Part shown: piece after piece, positions 5,894-12,794 of the stretch
Position numbering within the stretch: the stretch's first letter is position 1
Layout: every line of letters starts with the position of its first letter
Source: Nitrososphaeraceae archaeon
GTDB taxonomy: Archaea > Thermoproteota > Nitrososphaeria > Nitrososphaerales > Nitrososphaeraceae
Assembly: GCA_025922735.1 (NCBI GenBank)
Contig: JAICHI010000004.1
Coordinates: forward strand, 1 to 17,470
Length of the DNA stretch: 17,470 bases
Direction: 5' to 3'
Made by a program: the position numbers and the translations under genes
Notes under the pieces: model-generated
The model's input: only the letters and a program-made list of their open reading frames with translations
Database searches by the model: none
What the model was told of the DNA's origin: nothing

Positions 5894-6988
5894 TTATTCC
5901 AGCAGCGGTGCTGGTATTGTTGTAGTTGTTTGTTGTTGTTGTTCTTCCTCAGTTACTGCTGTAGCATTTTCTTGTCCTGTCTCTTCAGGAGGAATTGGTG
6001 TTGTTATTACTGCTGTAGCATTGGTGTCATCAGTAGCATTTGTCGTTACTACTGTCATATTTGCTGCTGATACTTCTCCTTCCTCTCCTGCTGCTTCTCC
6101 TTCCTCTCCTGCTACTGTCACTATTCCATACATCCCGGGGTGGAATGCACAGAAGTATTCATAGGTTCCAGGTTCTTCAAATGTCATCGTAAAGCTATCT
6201 AGAATTGGGAATGGAAGCGGTGGGAATTCTTCTTCTTCTCCTCCTCCTTCATCAGTTACTGCTGTCGCATTGGTGTCATCAGTAGCATTTGTCGTTACTG
6301 CTGTCATATTTGCTGCTGATACTTCTCCTTCCTCTTCTAAGGCTTCAAAACCACGGACATCTAGTATTATACCTGAACTGACTATTGCCTCAGTTCCGTT
6401 TATTGTATAATTGGCTGATAGGTTTGGTGGCTCAAACAATCCTTGCTGCATTGCCTCCTCTGTTAGCTGTTGCAGTTCTTGTACATCAATCAGATATCTT
6501 GTGTTGTTCTCACTGTCCGCAACAGTTGGATAGAATGCACCCTTGTTCAAGGAGATTACGGCTTGTCTACCATCTGGCTGCTCTTGGATTATGGACTCCC
6601 CAAAATTGAATGGAGGCGCAAGTTCTAGTTGTTCTGGGTCAGCTCCTTGGGGTAGTATGAATGGCAACCACAAATCAGATATTGTTGATCCGTTGGTCAT
6701 ATCAAATATTACGTTATGTACTTCTGTGGAATTTTGTGGTGCATAGAATGTAATACTTTCTCCTGTTTGAATCTCTACTGCTGCAGGGAAGAATTGGTTG
6801 ATTGATTCAGTAATGTTGCCGGCTCCTACTGAGACTCTTTCTTCTTCTTCTATTGTGTTATCAATTGATGCTGCTACTTGCTGTGGTGTAAGTAATGTAG
6901 AACCAGTTACACCGGCTGCTGTAAGAATTGCTGCAGCGGCTATAACAGAGCCCACATAAAACGCACTATTATTCTTCTTTGTAGTCAT
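5894..6988 (-). CDS. Exported cupredoxin (blue copper protein) with long inserts and acidic repeats
   Basis: The 364-aa protein has a Lys-containing N-terminus and one hydrophobic helix (about 9-33), a signal peptide or anchor that exports it. The type-1 copper ligands are complete: His91 in STEVHNVIFD, and Cys280, His283 and Met286 in EYFCAFHPGMYG. An electron-transfer role is therefore likely. Thaumarchaea use many such proteins in their respiratory chain, but the partner here is unknown. The distance from His91 to Cys280 is 189 residues, far more than in a plastocyanin, so large segments are inserted in the fold. A Thr/Asn/Ala-rich segment, GEVSAANMT.VTTNATDDTN, occurs at about 221-240 and again at 304-323. 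Many NxT/NxS sites suggest glycosylation. ATG 6988 is about 29 bp after a TATA-like box. Confidence 0.85.
   Translation of the reverse strand: MTTKKNNSAFYVGSVIAAAAILTAAGVTGSTLLTPQQVAASIDNTIEEEERVSVGAGNITESINQFFPAAVEIQTGESITFYAPQNSTEVHNVIFDMTNGSTISDLWLPFILPQGADPEQLELAPPFNFGESIIQEQPDGRQAVISLNKGAFYPTVADSENNTRYLIDVQELQQLTEEAMQQGLFEPPNLSANYTINGTEAIVSSGIILDVRGFEALEEEGEVSAANMTAVTTNATDDTNATAVTDEGGGEEEEFPPLPFPILDSFTMTFEEPGTYEYFCAFHPGMYGIVTVAGEEGEAAGEEGEVSAANMTVVTTNATDDTNATAVITTPIPPEETGQENATAVTEEEQQQQTTTTIPAPLLE
6008..6086. repeat. 79-bp direct repeat, copy 1 (cupredoxin C-terminal tail)
   Basis: This segment is repeated at 6257-6335 in the same orientation and frame with only two differences that I can see. 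It encodes the Asn/Thr-rich segment after the copper-binding Cys-His-Met cluster. Confidence 0.85.
6073..6114. repeat. Two tandem 21-bp units in the cupredoxin gene
   Basis: CTTCTCCTTCCTCTCCTGCT followed by G (6073-6093) is repeated at 6094-6114 with one change at the end. On the coding strand this gives two copies of the acidic heptad AGEEGE(A/V). Confidence 0.85.
6257..6335. repeat. 79-bp direct repeat, copy 2 (inside the cupredoxin domain)
   Basis: This is near-identical to 6008-6086 (two mismatches) and encodes residues of about 219-244, in the insert between the first copper ligand and the Cys-His-Met cluster. A shorter related piece lies near 5944-5968 (ENATAVTEEE). Confidence 0.85.
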
Positions 6989-7536
6989 TGATATTTGCGT
7001 GAAGGGATAGCGTATATTTTAAGGATTGTTGTGAAGCGTTCTATATGTGCATAGATAAGAATCATATTATGACTGACACTGCTAAGCTCAAGTTGTACAC
7101 TTAAATTTGCAGCGCATAGCTAACCAAAAAAGTTGGCGTCCGTTATCTAAGCAGCTTCGAAATATTGTGCTCTCTGAAAAGAAATATTCCTCATCACGAG
7201 AAAGAAGTCTGATATAAAAAGTTGACAAGCTTGATGCTTTCTGTCGCATAGAGTTCTCGTCAGCGTTTGTTATGTGGCAGCATATATGCATGATGTATAG
7301 GGCAGAGCAACTTTGATATTTTTTTCTAATACAAGTTACGGTTACAGCATGTTTTTATCTACCGCTAAGTAATTTCGATAAAATTATTGCATCTCCTGTA
7401 TGTCTGATTAATAGCCACATACTCCGTTAATGTATTATTGCACACTTGCTGGATGCAGTGTGTGTGGGTGGGGATGTGTAGTGGCGATCTTCCTTTCAGT
7501 CTTTGGTACTCCCTCCTAGTTTTCATAAGACACCTC
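6989..7536. other. 548-bp gene-free region
   Basis: I find no convincing gene here. It starts with the cupredoxin promoter (TATA-like CTTAAAATATACG on the minus strand, 7011-7023). It contains a 10-bp palindrome GCATATATGC (7280-7289), a small hairpin CACACT/AGTGTG (7441-7446 with 7457-7462), and a G-rich stretch after it. A 67-codon minus-strand frame (7088-7291) has no family features. An unrecognised small RNA cannot be excluded. Confidence 0.5.
7011..7023 (-). promoter_or_regulatory. TATA-like box for the cupredoxin gene
   Basis: CTTAAAATATACG on the minus strand is centred about 29 bp before the ATG at 6988, consistent with a leaderless transcript. Confidence 0.5.
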
Positions 7537-8592
7537 TCAAGTTACTACTTTATCCAATTTGCCCCTTTTCTTTGCTACCTTTACTTCGCGTGCTATTCTT
7601 CTCCCCATGCTCATAGGTTCGTCATATAGGAGTCCAGAGTAAGGTGAACCGTCAAGGTAGAGGTTCGTCCCTGCGACGATCCTTGCAGAAAATTCAAAGG
7701 TTGTGAATTTGCCTTCGCTGTCATATACTCCTTCAAGGCAGAATGGCCCAGGCATCCCTGGTGGCACTAGCCGCTCTGCAGTGCGCACAAAGTTTTCGCC
7801 TATCTTGTATACTTCTTCAAGCAATGATTCACGCAGAACAAGCGGTATGTTTCCGATGACAGTGTACGACGGCTCGATGCTGCTGGCGCCAAGCTGCTGC
7901 TTTGCAGGGATCCTGCCGATGCCGTCAATATCTGATTCATACCGCCTGTCTATTCCCAGCAGCTCGAGTTCTTCAGTTATTGGTGAATAGAAATACTGCA
8001 AATAGACTGGCACACCTCTAATGAATTCCTGAATGTACAGATCGCTTTCTGCTCTGATTATCTTTTGATCAATGAGTCGTCTCGCACCTTCTTCAAAGCT
8101 CTCACGGTTCCATGCGAGGTAATAGCCCCGCCCACCGGCGGCCCCATGCAACTTCACAATGCATAACCCCTTGATCTCATTTTTTGACCTGACCGCCTGG
8201 GGAATCTTCAGGCCTGCCTCTTTCATCAGCTTTTCTTTGAGAATTCGGTCCGCCTCCCACCTTAATATCCACTTGTTGCCAAAGACTGGTGTGTCTATCT
8301 TCTCTATTTCGTCGCTTTTCATCTGAGATATCAGAGTACCATGGGGAATTAGCACGGAGCCTACCTGCTTGAGGCGTCTGCGACATGTATCACCAAGGAT
8401 CTCGGTAAAACTGCCAACCTCGACAATTTCATCAATAAACCCAAACCTTGAGTATAGCCCCAGCCGACGTTTCTCGCACACAAGCAACGTCCTAAAACCT
8501 TCATCCTTTGCACCCTTGAGAACTTGTAATGAACAATGGGAGCCAAGCGTCGCAATCGTAAGCTTACTGCCAGTAGCAGCCTTTCTAGTCAA
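7537..8592 (-). CDS. purP: FAICAR synthetase (formate-AICAR ligase), ATP-grasp
   Basis: PurP converts AICAR, formate and ATP to FAICAR, the archaeal folate-independent step in IMP synthesis. The 351-aa sequence shows the family start IATLGSHCSLQVLKGAKDEG, then RTLLVCEKRR, VLIPHGTLIS and FGNKWILRWEADRILKEKLM before the ATP-grasp part. That part contains IVKLHGAAGGRGYYLAW (nucleotide-binding loop), GVPVYLQYFYSPITEELELL, GPFCLEGVYDSEGKFTTFEF and SARIVAGTNLY (metal/phosphate end). The length is typical. The start is TTG 8592, since no other usual start exists before an in-frame stop at 8617-8619. A TATA-like AAATTTTAAT is centred about 28 bp upstream. GGGAGGT lies only 1-2 nt before the TTG, too close for a normal ribosome site. 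It is divergent from the AlaX-like gene. Confidence 0.93.
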   Translation of the reverse strand: MTRKAATGSKLTIATLGSHCSLQVLKGAKDEGFRTLLVCEKRRLGLYSRFGFIDEIVEVGSFTEILGDTCRRRLKQVGSVLIPHGTLISQMKSDEIEKIDTPVFGNKWILRWEADRILKEKLMKEAGLKIPQAVRSKNEIKGLCIVKLHGAAGGRGYYLAWNRESFEEGARRLIDQKIIRAESDLYIQEFIRGVPVYLQYFYSPITEELELLGIDRRYESDIDGIGRIPAKQQLGASSIEPSYTVIGNIPLVLRESLLEEVYKIGENFVRTAERLVPPGMPGPFCLEGVYDSEGKFTTFEFSARIVAGTNLYLDGSPYSGLLYDEPMSMGRRIAREVKVAKKRGKLDKVVT

Positions 8593-8615
8593 TACCTCCC
8601 TGTTAATTGCAAGAG

Positions 8616-8645
8616 ATTAAAATTTCTTCTCAATAGCATTTATAG
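8616..8645. promoter_or_regulatory. Divergent promoters for purP and the AlaX-like gene
   Basis: On the minus strand AAATTTTAAT (8625-8616) is about 28 bp before the purP TTG at 8592. On the plus strand TTTATAGC (8639-8646) predicts a start near 8668, just before the AlaX-like reading frame begins. The two TATA elements lie only about 20 bp apart. Confidence 0.45.
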
Positions 8646-8676
8646 CTGAAGCTAGAACTAAATCTCTATTGTTTCA

Positions 8677-9615
8677 CTGAATGACAACAGACTAGCCCAC
8701 ACCGCAGAGCACGCATTCATTGGATCGCTACAAAAACTGCTCGGGCAGACCCTGAAGGTCAGAAAAGTGGAGCACAAGGGCTCCGGCTACAACACCGCCT
8801 TCATTCTGATCCCGAAGCTTGATCTCGATACGGTGATCAAGGCAGAAGCAGAAGTGAATTCACTTATTGCCAAAGGCCGCAGAGTAACAACACGTATATT
8901 TTCGTCGCTTGAAGAAGCAAAGCGCGAGATACCTGAATTGCGCGCAAACGAGGAAAGGATAACAGCAGCAGCACCCTCTGAGGTTAAAGTGGTAGAGATC
9001 GAAAATCATGATGTAGCCGCTTGCGCTATGGAGCATGCCAGCAACCTGCAAGAATGTGAATTTTTCCTAGTCACGCGCTTGTCAAAAGGCGGAAGTGAAT
9101 ATGAAGTTGACTTTGTGGTTGGCCACCAGGCCAAGGATACAGCTGTCGCTTTGTCGTCTAAGCTATTAAGAGTCTGCCATGAGCTCAGAGCCAACATTAA
9201 CACTGTTGAAAATACTGCACAAAAGCTCAGATCTGAAAATGAAATTAATGCTAGAAAGCTAAAAGCGCTTAGCAGAGAAAAGCTAGCAGGTATACAGCCG
9301 GTCACAAGCGGTACCGTAACGCTTCTAAAAGGAATATTTGAAAACTTGTCAGATAATCAACTCCAAGAATTTGCAGGTGAAATAATTATCAATCCAAATA
9401 CCCTAGTCCTTCTTGCAAACATCTCTGATGAAAGAGCAAACATAGTTTTCGCTCGCAATGAAAAAATGGAAGGGATCGACTTGAACAAAATGTTTAAGCA
9501 ATTTGCTGACATAGATGGGCGCGGAGGAGGTAAGCCTCACTTTGTGACTGGCATTATCAAAAAGCAAGCCGTCCGCAGAGTGCTCGACAGCATTGAAAGA
9601 GAAGTCTTGTGTTAA
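8677..9615 (+). CDS. AlaX-like alanyl-tRNA editing protein with DHHA1 domain
   Basis: This is a homologue of the AlaRS editing domain that hydrolyses mischarged tRNA-Ala (Ser or Gly). Zinc motifs are HTAEH (HxxxH, bases 8698-8712) and CAMEH (CxxxH). A helical linker follows (about residues 165-205), then a DHHA1-like end with the Gly-rich GRGGGKPHFVTG. The first normal start, GTG 8767, would remove HTAEH and the conserved stretch to KVEHK, so translation must begin earlier. The frame is open back to a stop at 8659-8661 but contains no ATG, GTG or TTG there. CTG 8677 is my best guess, about 9 nt after the predicted transcription start. Alternatively one base is missing just after the out-of-frame ATG at 8681. 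With CTG the protein has 312 aa. Confidence 0.85.
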   Translation: MNDNRLAHTAEHAFIGSLQKLLGQTLKVRKVEHKGSGYNTAFILIPKLDLDTVIKAEAEVNSLIAKGRRVTTRIFSSLEEAKREIPELRANEERITAAAPSEVKVVEIENHDVAACAMEHASNLQECEFFLVTRLSKGGSEYEVDFVVGHQAKDTAVALSSKLLRVCHELRANINTVENTAQKLRSENEINARKLKALSREKLAGIQPVTSGTVTLLKGIFENLSDNQLQEFAGEIIINPNTLVLLANISDERANIVFARNEKMEGIDLNKMFKQFADIDGRGGGKPHFVTGIIKKQAVRRVLDSIEREVLC

Positions 9616-9686
9616 TCGCACAATTCCATTGTTGCTAGCCGCCACCATTGCGCGCCACCACCACACATACACACTGATGCTGGTAA

Positions 9687-9699
9687 GGTTAAATTAACC
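9687..9699 (+). promoter_or_regulatory. Palindromic TATA element of the aspS-gatCAB operon
   Basis: GGTTAAATTAACC is a symmetric 13-mer (arms GGTTAA/TTAACC) centred about 29 bp before the aspS TTG at 9722. The core works as a TATA box and the symmetry could also be read by a dimeric regulator. The same GGTTAAAT occurs in the promoter before the zinc-ribbon gene (4359-4366), so this may simply be the local BRE-TATA consensus. The rest of the 9616-9721 gap shows nothing else. Confidence 0.5.
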
Positions 9700-9721
9700 T
9701 CTTCGATATACCCCTGGTTAA

Positions 9722-11062
9722 TTGGACGAATTGCTGCAGGAAGAAGATCTTAAAAATTGGCGAAGAACCCACTATTCCAAGGAGATAGCCCTCTCTAAAG
9801 GAGGAGACGACGAAGTCATTATCATGGGCTGGGTTGCCAGTATAAGAGATCACGGCAACATCCAGTTTATCATATTAAGGGATATGTATGGTGAAATCCA
9901 GGTCACAGTGAAGAAGCGTGAGTGCAGTGAGTCGCTTTTCCAACTGGCCAAAGAGATCAAGGAGCACAGCTCTATTGGCGTACGCGGCAAGATAAGGCCG
10001 CAGGAAAAGGTTCCAAACGGCGCTGAAATAGTGCCAATTGAGATCAGAGTATTTTCAATAGCAAGAAAGGCGGCCCCTTTCCTTGTTCAGAGTAGGACGT
10101 CAACTGTAGGCATTGACACCCGGCTTGACCTTCGTGCAGTTGATCTGCGACGCAATTATCTTGGATCAATATTTCGCATACGTCAGACCGCCGTCAATTC
10201 TGTCAGAGCATTCCTCTCAGAGCAGAAATTCAATGAAGTGAACACGCCAAAGATGATAGCCACTGCAACAGAAGGCGGGGCAGCACTTTTTCCGATATTC
10301 TATTACGATAGAGAAGCATTCCTTGCGCAAAGCCCTCAGCTATACAAAGAACAGTTAACAATGGCATTTGAAAGCGTATTTGAGATAGGGCCCATTTTTC
10401 GCGCAGAGCCTTCCCGCACCAACAGACATTTATCAGAGGCAATTTCAATCGATGTTGAGCGTGCATTTGTTGATTATAATGATATCATGTCGCTGCTCGA
10501 GAGGATGATATCAAAGATTGTTGATATATTAAAAGAAAAGAATCAAGATGACCTGGAGTATCTACAACTTCAGCTACCGTCCGTGGATCTGCCGTTTTCA
10601 AAGTACAGTTATTCTGACATCATTGATAGACTGCAGGAGGCTGGCGAGCGCATACAGTGGGGAGACGATATTTCTCCACAGATTATGAAGAGCATACAGC
10701 ATGAACACCTCAATGACTTTTACTTCATAATAGACTGGCCAACTTCGACCAAGCCATTCTATATCAAGCCAAGTGCTACAGACAGCAGGATATGCGAGTC
10801 ATTTGACCTGATGTGTGGAGGACTTGAAGTTTCATCAGGCAGCACCAGAATAAATCACAAAGATCAGCTGGTGGAGCGCATGGCAAAGCAGGGCTTAAAG
10901 CCTGAAGCATTTGACTACCATCTGCGGGTATTTGATTATGGGGTTCCACCGCACGCTGGCTTTGGTCTTGGCCTTGAGCGGCTCATGATGGCATTAACAA
11001 AAGTCGAAAATATCCGCGACGTTACACTTTATCCAAGAGACATAGATAGGCTGGCGCCATGA
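9722..11062 (+). CDS. aspS: Aspartyl-tRNA synthetase, archaeal type, probably non-discriminating
   Basis: This class IIb synthetase has 446 aa. The N-terminal OB anticodon-binding domain (about 30-115) begins IIMGWVASIRDHGNIQF. The catalytic core has TEGGAALFPIFYYDREAFLA, the aspartate-site loop AQSPQLYKEQL, motif 2 at FRAEPSRTNRHLSEA (226-240), GGLEVSSGSTR and motif 3 GLGLERL (415-421). In archaeal AspRS a Trp in GWVW and a Lys before the GFEI strand mark tRNA-Asp-only enzymes. Here these positions appear to be Ala39 and Pro98, fitting an enzyme that also charges tRNA-Asn. The adjacent gatCAB genes agree. The start TTG 9722 suits the TATA box; a second TTG at 9731 is possible. gatC begins 9 bp after the stop. 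Confidence 0.95.
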   Translation: MDELLQEEDLKNWRRTHYSKEIALSKGGDDEVIIMGWVASIRDHGNIQFIILRDMYGEIQVTVKKRECSESLFQLAKEIKEHSSIGVRGKIRPQEKVPNGAEIVPIEIRVFSIARKAAPFLVQSRTSTVGIDTRLDLRAVDLRRNYLGSIFRIRQTAVNSVRAFLSEQKFNEVNTPKMIATATEGGAALFPIFYYDREAFLAQSPQLYKEQLTMAFESVFEIGPIFRAEPSRTNRHLSEAISIDVERAFVDYNDIMSLLERMISKIVDILKEKNQDDLEYLQLQLPSVDLPFSKYSYSDIIDRLQEAGERIQWGDDISPQIMKSIQHEHLNDFYFIIDWPTSTKPFYIKPSATDSRICESFDLMCGGLEVSSGSTRINHKDQLVERMAKQGLKPEAFDYHLRVFDYGVPPHAGFGLGLERLMMALTKVENIRDVTLYPRDIDRLAP

Positions 11063-11071
11063 TAATATAAT

Positions 11072-11344
11072 ATGGTAGTTACAAGAGAAGAAGTAAAGCA
11101 TCTTGGATGGCTTGCAAAGCTCGAGATGTCAGACGCAGAGCTACAGCGCTATACAGCACAGATAGAAGAGATAATCAGCTACTTGAACATGCTGAATACG
11201 ATACCACTTGAGCAGGTCAAACCGATAGCGATGAAAAAGAAATTTTCAGAACTTCGGAAAGATGCACCTGAGAATTTCGAAGACGCTGTACTTGGAACGA
11301 GATACAGGAAGGACGGCTTTGTGAAGGGTCCAAGGATGGTTTGA
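11072..11344 (+). CDS. gatC: Asp/Glu-tRNA amidotransferase subunit C
   Basis: GatC is the small subunit that wraps around and stabilises GatA in the GatCAB amidotransferase. The 90-aa protein has the family pattern: VTREEVKHLGWLAKLEMSD at the N-terminus, IEEIISYLNMLNTI (the helix pair), and a C-terminal region with RKDAPENFEDAVLG and a GFVKGPRMV end (bacterial FFKVPRVI-like). The ATG at 11072 follows the aspS stop by 9 bp with no clear ribosome site. The gatA start follows its stop by one base, so the operon is probably translationally coupled. Confidence 0.95.
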   Translation: MVVTREEVKHLGWLAKLEMSDAELQRYTAQIEEIISYLNMLNTIPLEQVKPIAMKKKFSELRKDAPENFEDAVLGTRYRKDGFVKGPRMV

Positions 11345-11345
11345 A

Positions 11346-12794
11346 TTGCCATTGCCGCTCTATACCCTTGAGGCCGGACAGGTCGTCGAAGGCATCAAAA
11401 ACAGGGAATTTTCTGCTGAGGAATATATCTCCCAGCTCTTGGGAAGGATTGAAAAAGTAGAACCCAAGGTAAATGCCTTTGTGACGCTCAACAAGGAAGA
11501 AGGGCTTAATAGAGCGCGCATGCTGGATAAAAAGATCAGAGACGGCGAGCAAAGTGGCCCCCTTGCAGGAGTCGCATTGAGCATCAAGGACAATATTTGC
11601 ACAAAAGGGATGAAGACCACATGTGCCTCAAAGATGCTTGAAAGCTATATCCCGGCATACGATGCAACAGTGATCAAGCGACTGATGTCTGCCGGTGCAA
11701 TCATAATCGGCAAGGCAAACCTCGACGAGTTTGCAATGGGTTCTACTACAGAGTTTAGCCGACATGGCCCCACTAGAAACCCGTGGGATATCAGCAGGGT
11801 CTCGGGTGGCTCCTCAGGCGGAAGCGCAGCAAGCGTGGCTGCCCTTGAATGCACTGCATCGCTTGGTTCAGACACTGGAGGCTCAGTTAGATGTCCCGCC
11901 AGTTTTTGCTCTGTAGTTGGGCTCAAGCCCACATATGGCCTTGTGAGCAGATTTGGGCTTGTATCATATGCAAACAGCCTAGAACAGATAGGACCGGTTG
12001 GCAGGACAGTATCAGACGTAGTTTCGATTCTAAATGTGATTGCCGGGTCCGATGAAAACGATCATACTACGATAAACAGCAACAAACCTACATATTCGCT
12101 ACAAGAAAGAAAAGGGTTTCGTGCCGGTCTTGTCATGGAGTTCACTGAAGGTGCAGACCCTGGAGTATCCAAGATGATCTACAATGCTGCAGACACACTG
12201 GAGAAGCAGGGTTGCAAGTGCGAAGAAGTGTCTCTTCCGTCAGTGCAGTATGCGCTTGCATCCTACTATACAATTGCAACCGCAGAAGCAAGTAGCAATC
12301 TTGCACGTTACGATAACATCCGCTACGGCTTCGACATGAACCCTGAAGGCTACGAATGGAACAGCTATTTTGCTAAAGCGCGCAGCAACTTTGGCGAGGA
12401 GGCAAAGAGGAGGATAATTGTTGGATCGTATGTGCTCTCTTCAGGATATTATGGCAAGTATTATCTGAAGGCGCACCAAGTGCGCTCACTTCTAAAGCAT
12501 GAGATGGAGACCCTTTTCAAAAGGTATGACGTCTTGATAGGACCTACCATGCCTATACTCCCATTCAAAATAGGCGAAAGGATAGACGATCCGCTCAAGA
12601 TGTATCTTGTCGATATTGACACTGTTGTAGCAAACCTCACTGGCATGCCTGCAATATCGGTTCCTGCCGGCTTTGCTGACGGTTTGCCTGTGGGCCTGCA
12701 GATAATGGCGGACCAATTTGCCGAACAGACTATGCTTGATATAGCATATTTGTTTGAGCAGGCTGCAAAAGTGCAAAGGAGCCCTGAGCTGTGA
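11346..12794 (+). CDS. gatA: Asp/Glu-tRNA amidotransferase subunit A
   Basis: GatA is the glutaminase subunit, an amidase-signature enzyme that releases ammonia from glutamine for GatB. The catalytic triad is visible: Lys81 in SIKDN, Ser156 in GGSSGGSAA and the nucleophile Ser180 in DTGGSVRCPASFC. The spacing is the same as in the well-studied Staphylococcus enzyme, shifted by two residues. GLKPTYGLVSRFGLVSYANS follows, as does the C-terminal GMPAISVPAGFADGLPVGLQ. The 482-aa length is normal. The start is TTG 11346, one base after the gatC stop; no other start fits before the conserved N-terminus. Its TGA overlaps the gatB start. Confidence 0.96.
   Translation: MPLPLYTLEAGQVVEGIKNREFSAEEYISQLLGRIEKVEPKVNAFVTLNKEEGLNRARMLDKKIRDGEQSGPLAGVALSIKDNICTKGMKTTCASKMLESYIPAYDATVIKRLMSAGAIIIGKANLDEFAMGSTTEFSRHGPTRNPWDISRVSGGSSGGSAASVAALECTASLGSDTGGSVRCPASFCSVVGLKPTYGLVSRFGLVSYANSLEQIGPVGRTVSDVVSILNVIAGSDENDHTTINSNKPTYSLQERKGFRAGLVMEFTEGADPGVSKMIYNAADTLEKQGCKCEEVSLPSVQYALASYYTIATAEASSNLARYDNIRYGFDMNPEGYEWNSYFAKARSNFGEEAKRRIIVGSYVLSSGYYGKYYLKAHQVRSLLKHEMETLFKRYDVLIGPTMPILPFKIGERIDDPLKMYLVDIDTVVANLTGMPAISVPAGFADGLPVGLQIMADQFAEQTMLDIAYLFEQAAKVQRSPEL

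Noticed and set aside
5874..6164. 96-codon + strand frame rich in Val, Ser and Cys opposite the cupredoxin gene
   Set aside because: It is an antisense shadow of the low-complexity repeats; the cupredoxin frame has complete copper ligands.
6008..6335. The duplicated 79-bp segments as insertion sequence or CRISPR repeats
   Set aside because: They are in frame within one gene, only two full copies, with no spacers, terminal inverted repeats or transposase.
7088..7291. 67-codon minus-strand frame in the gap before purP
   Set aside because: No motif, no promoter at the right distance and no ribosome site; composition looks random.
9403..9672. His-rich and CA-rich stretch near 9640-9672 as a repeat or small gene
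   Set aside because: It is a short CCACCA/CACACA low-complexity run between genes with no consistent period or frame.
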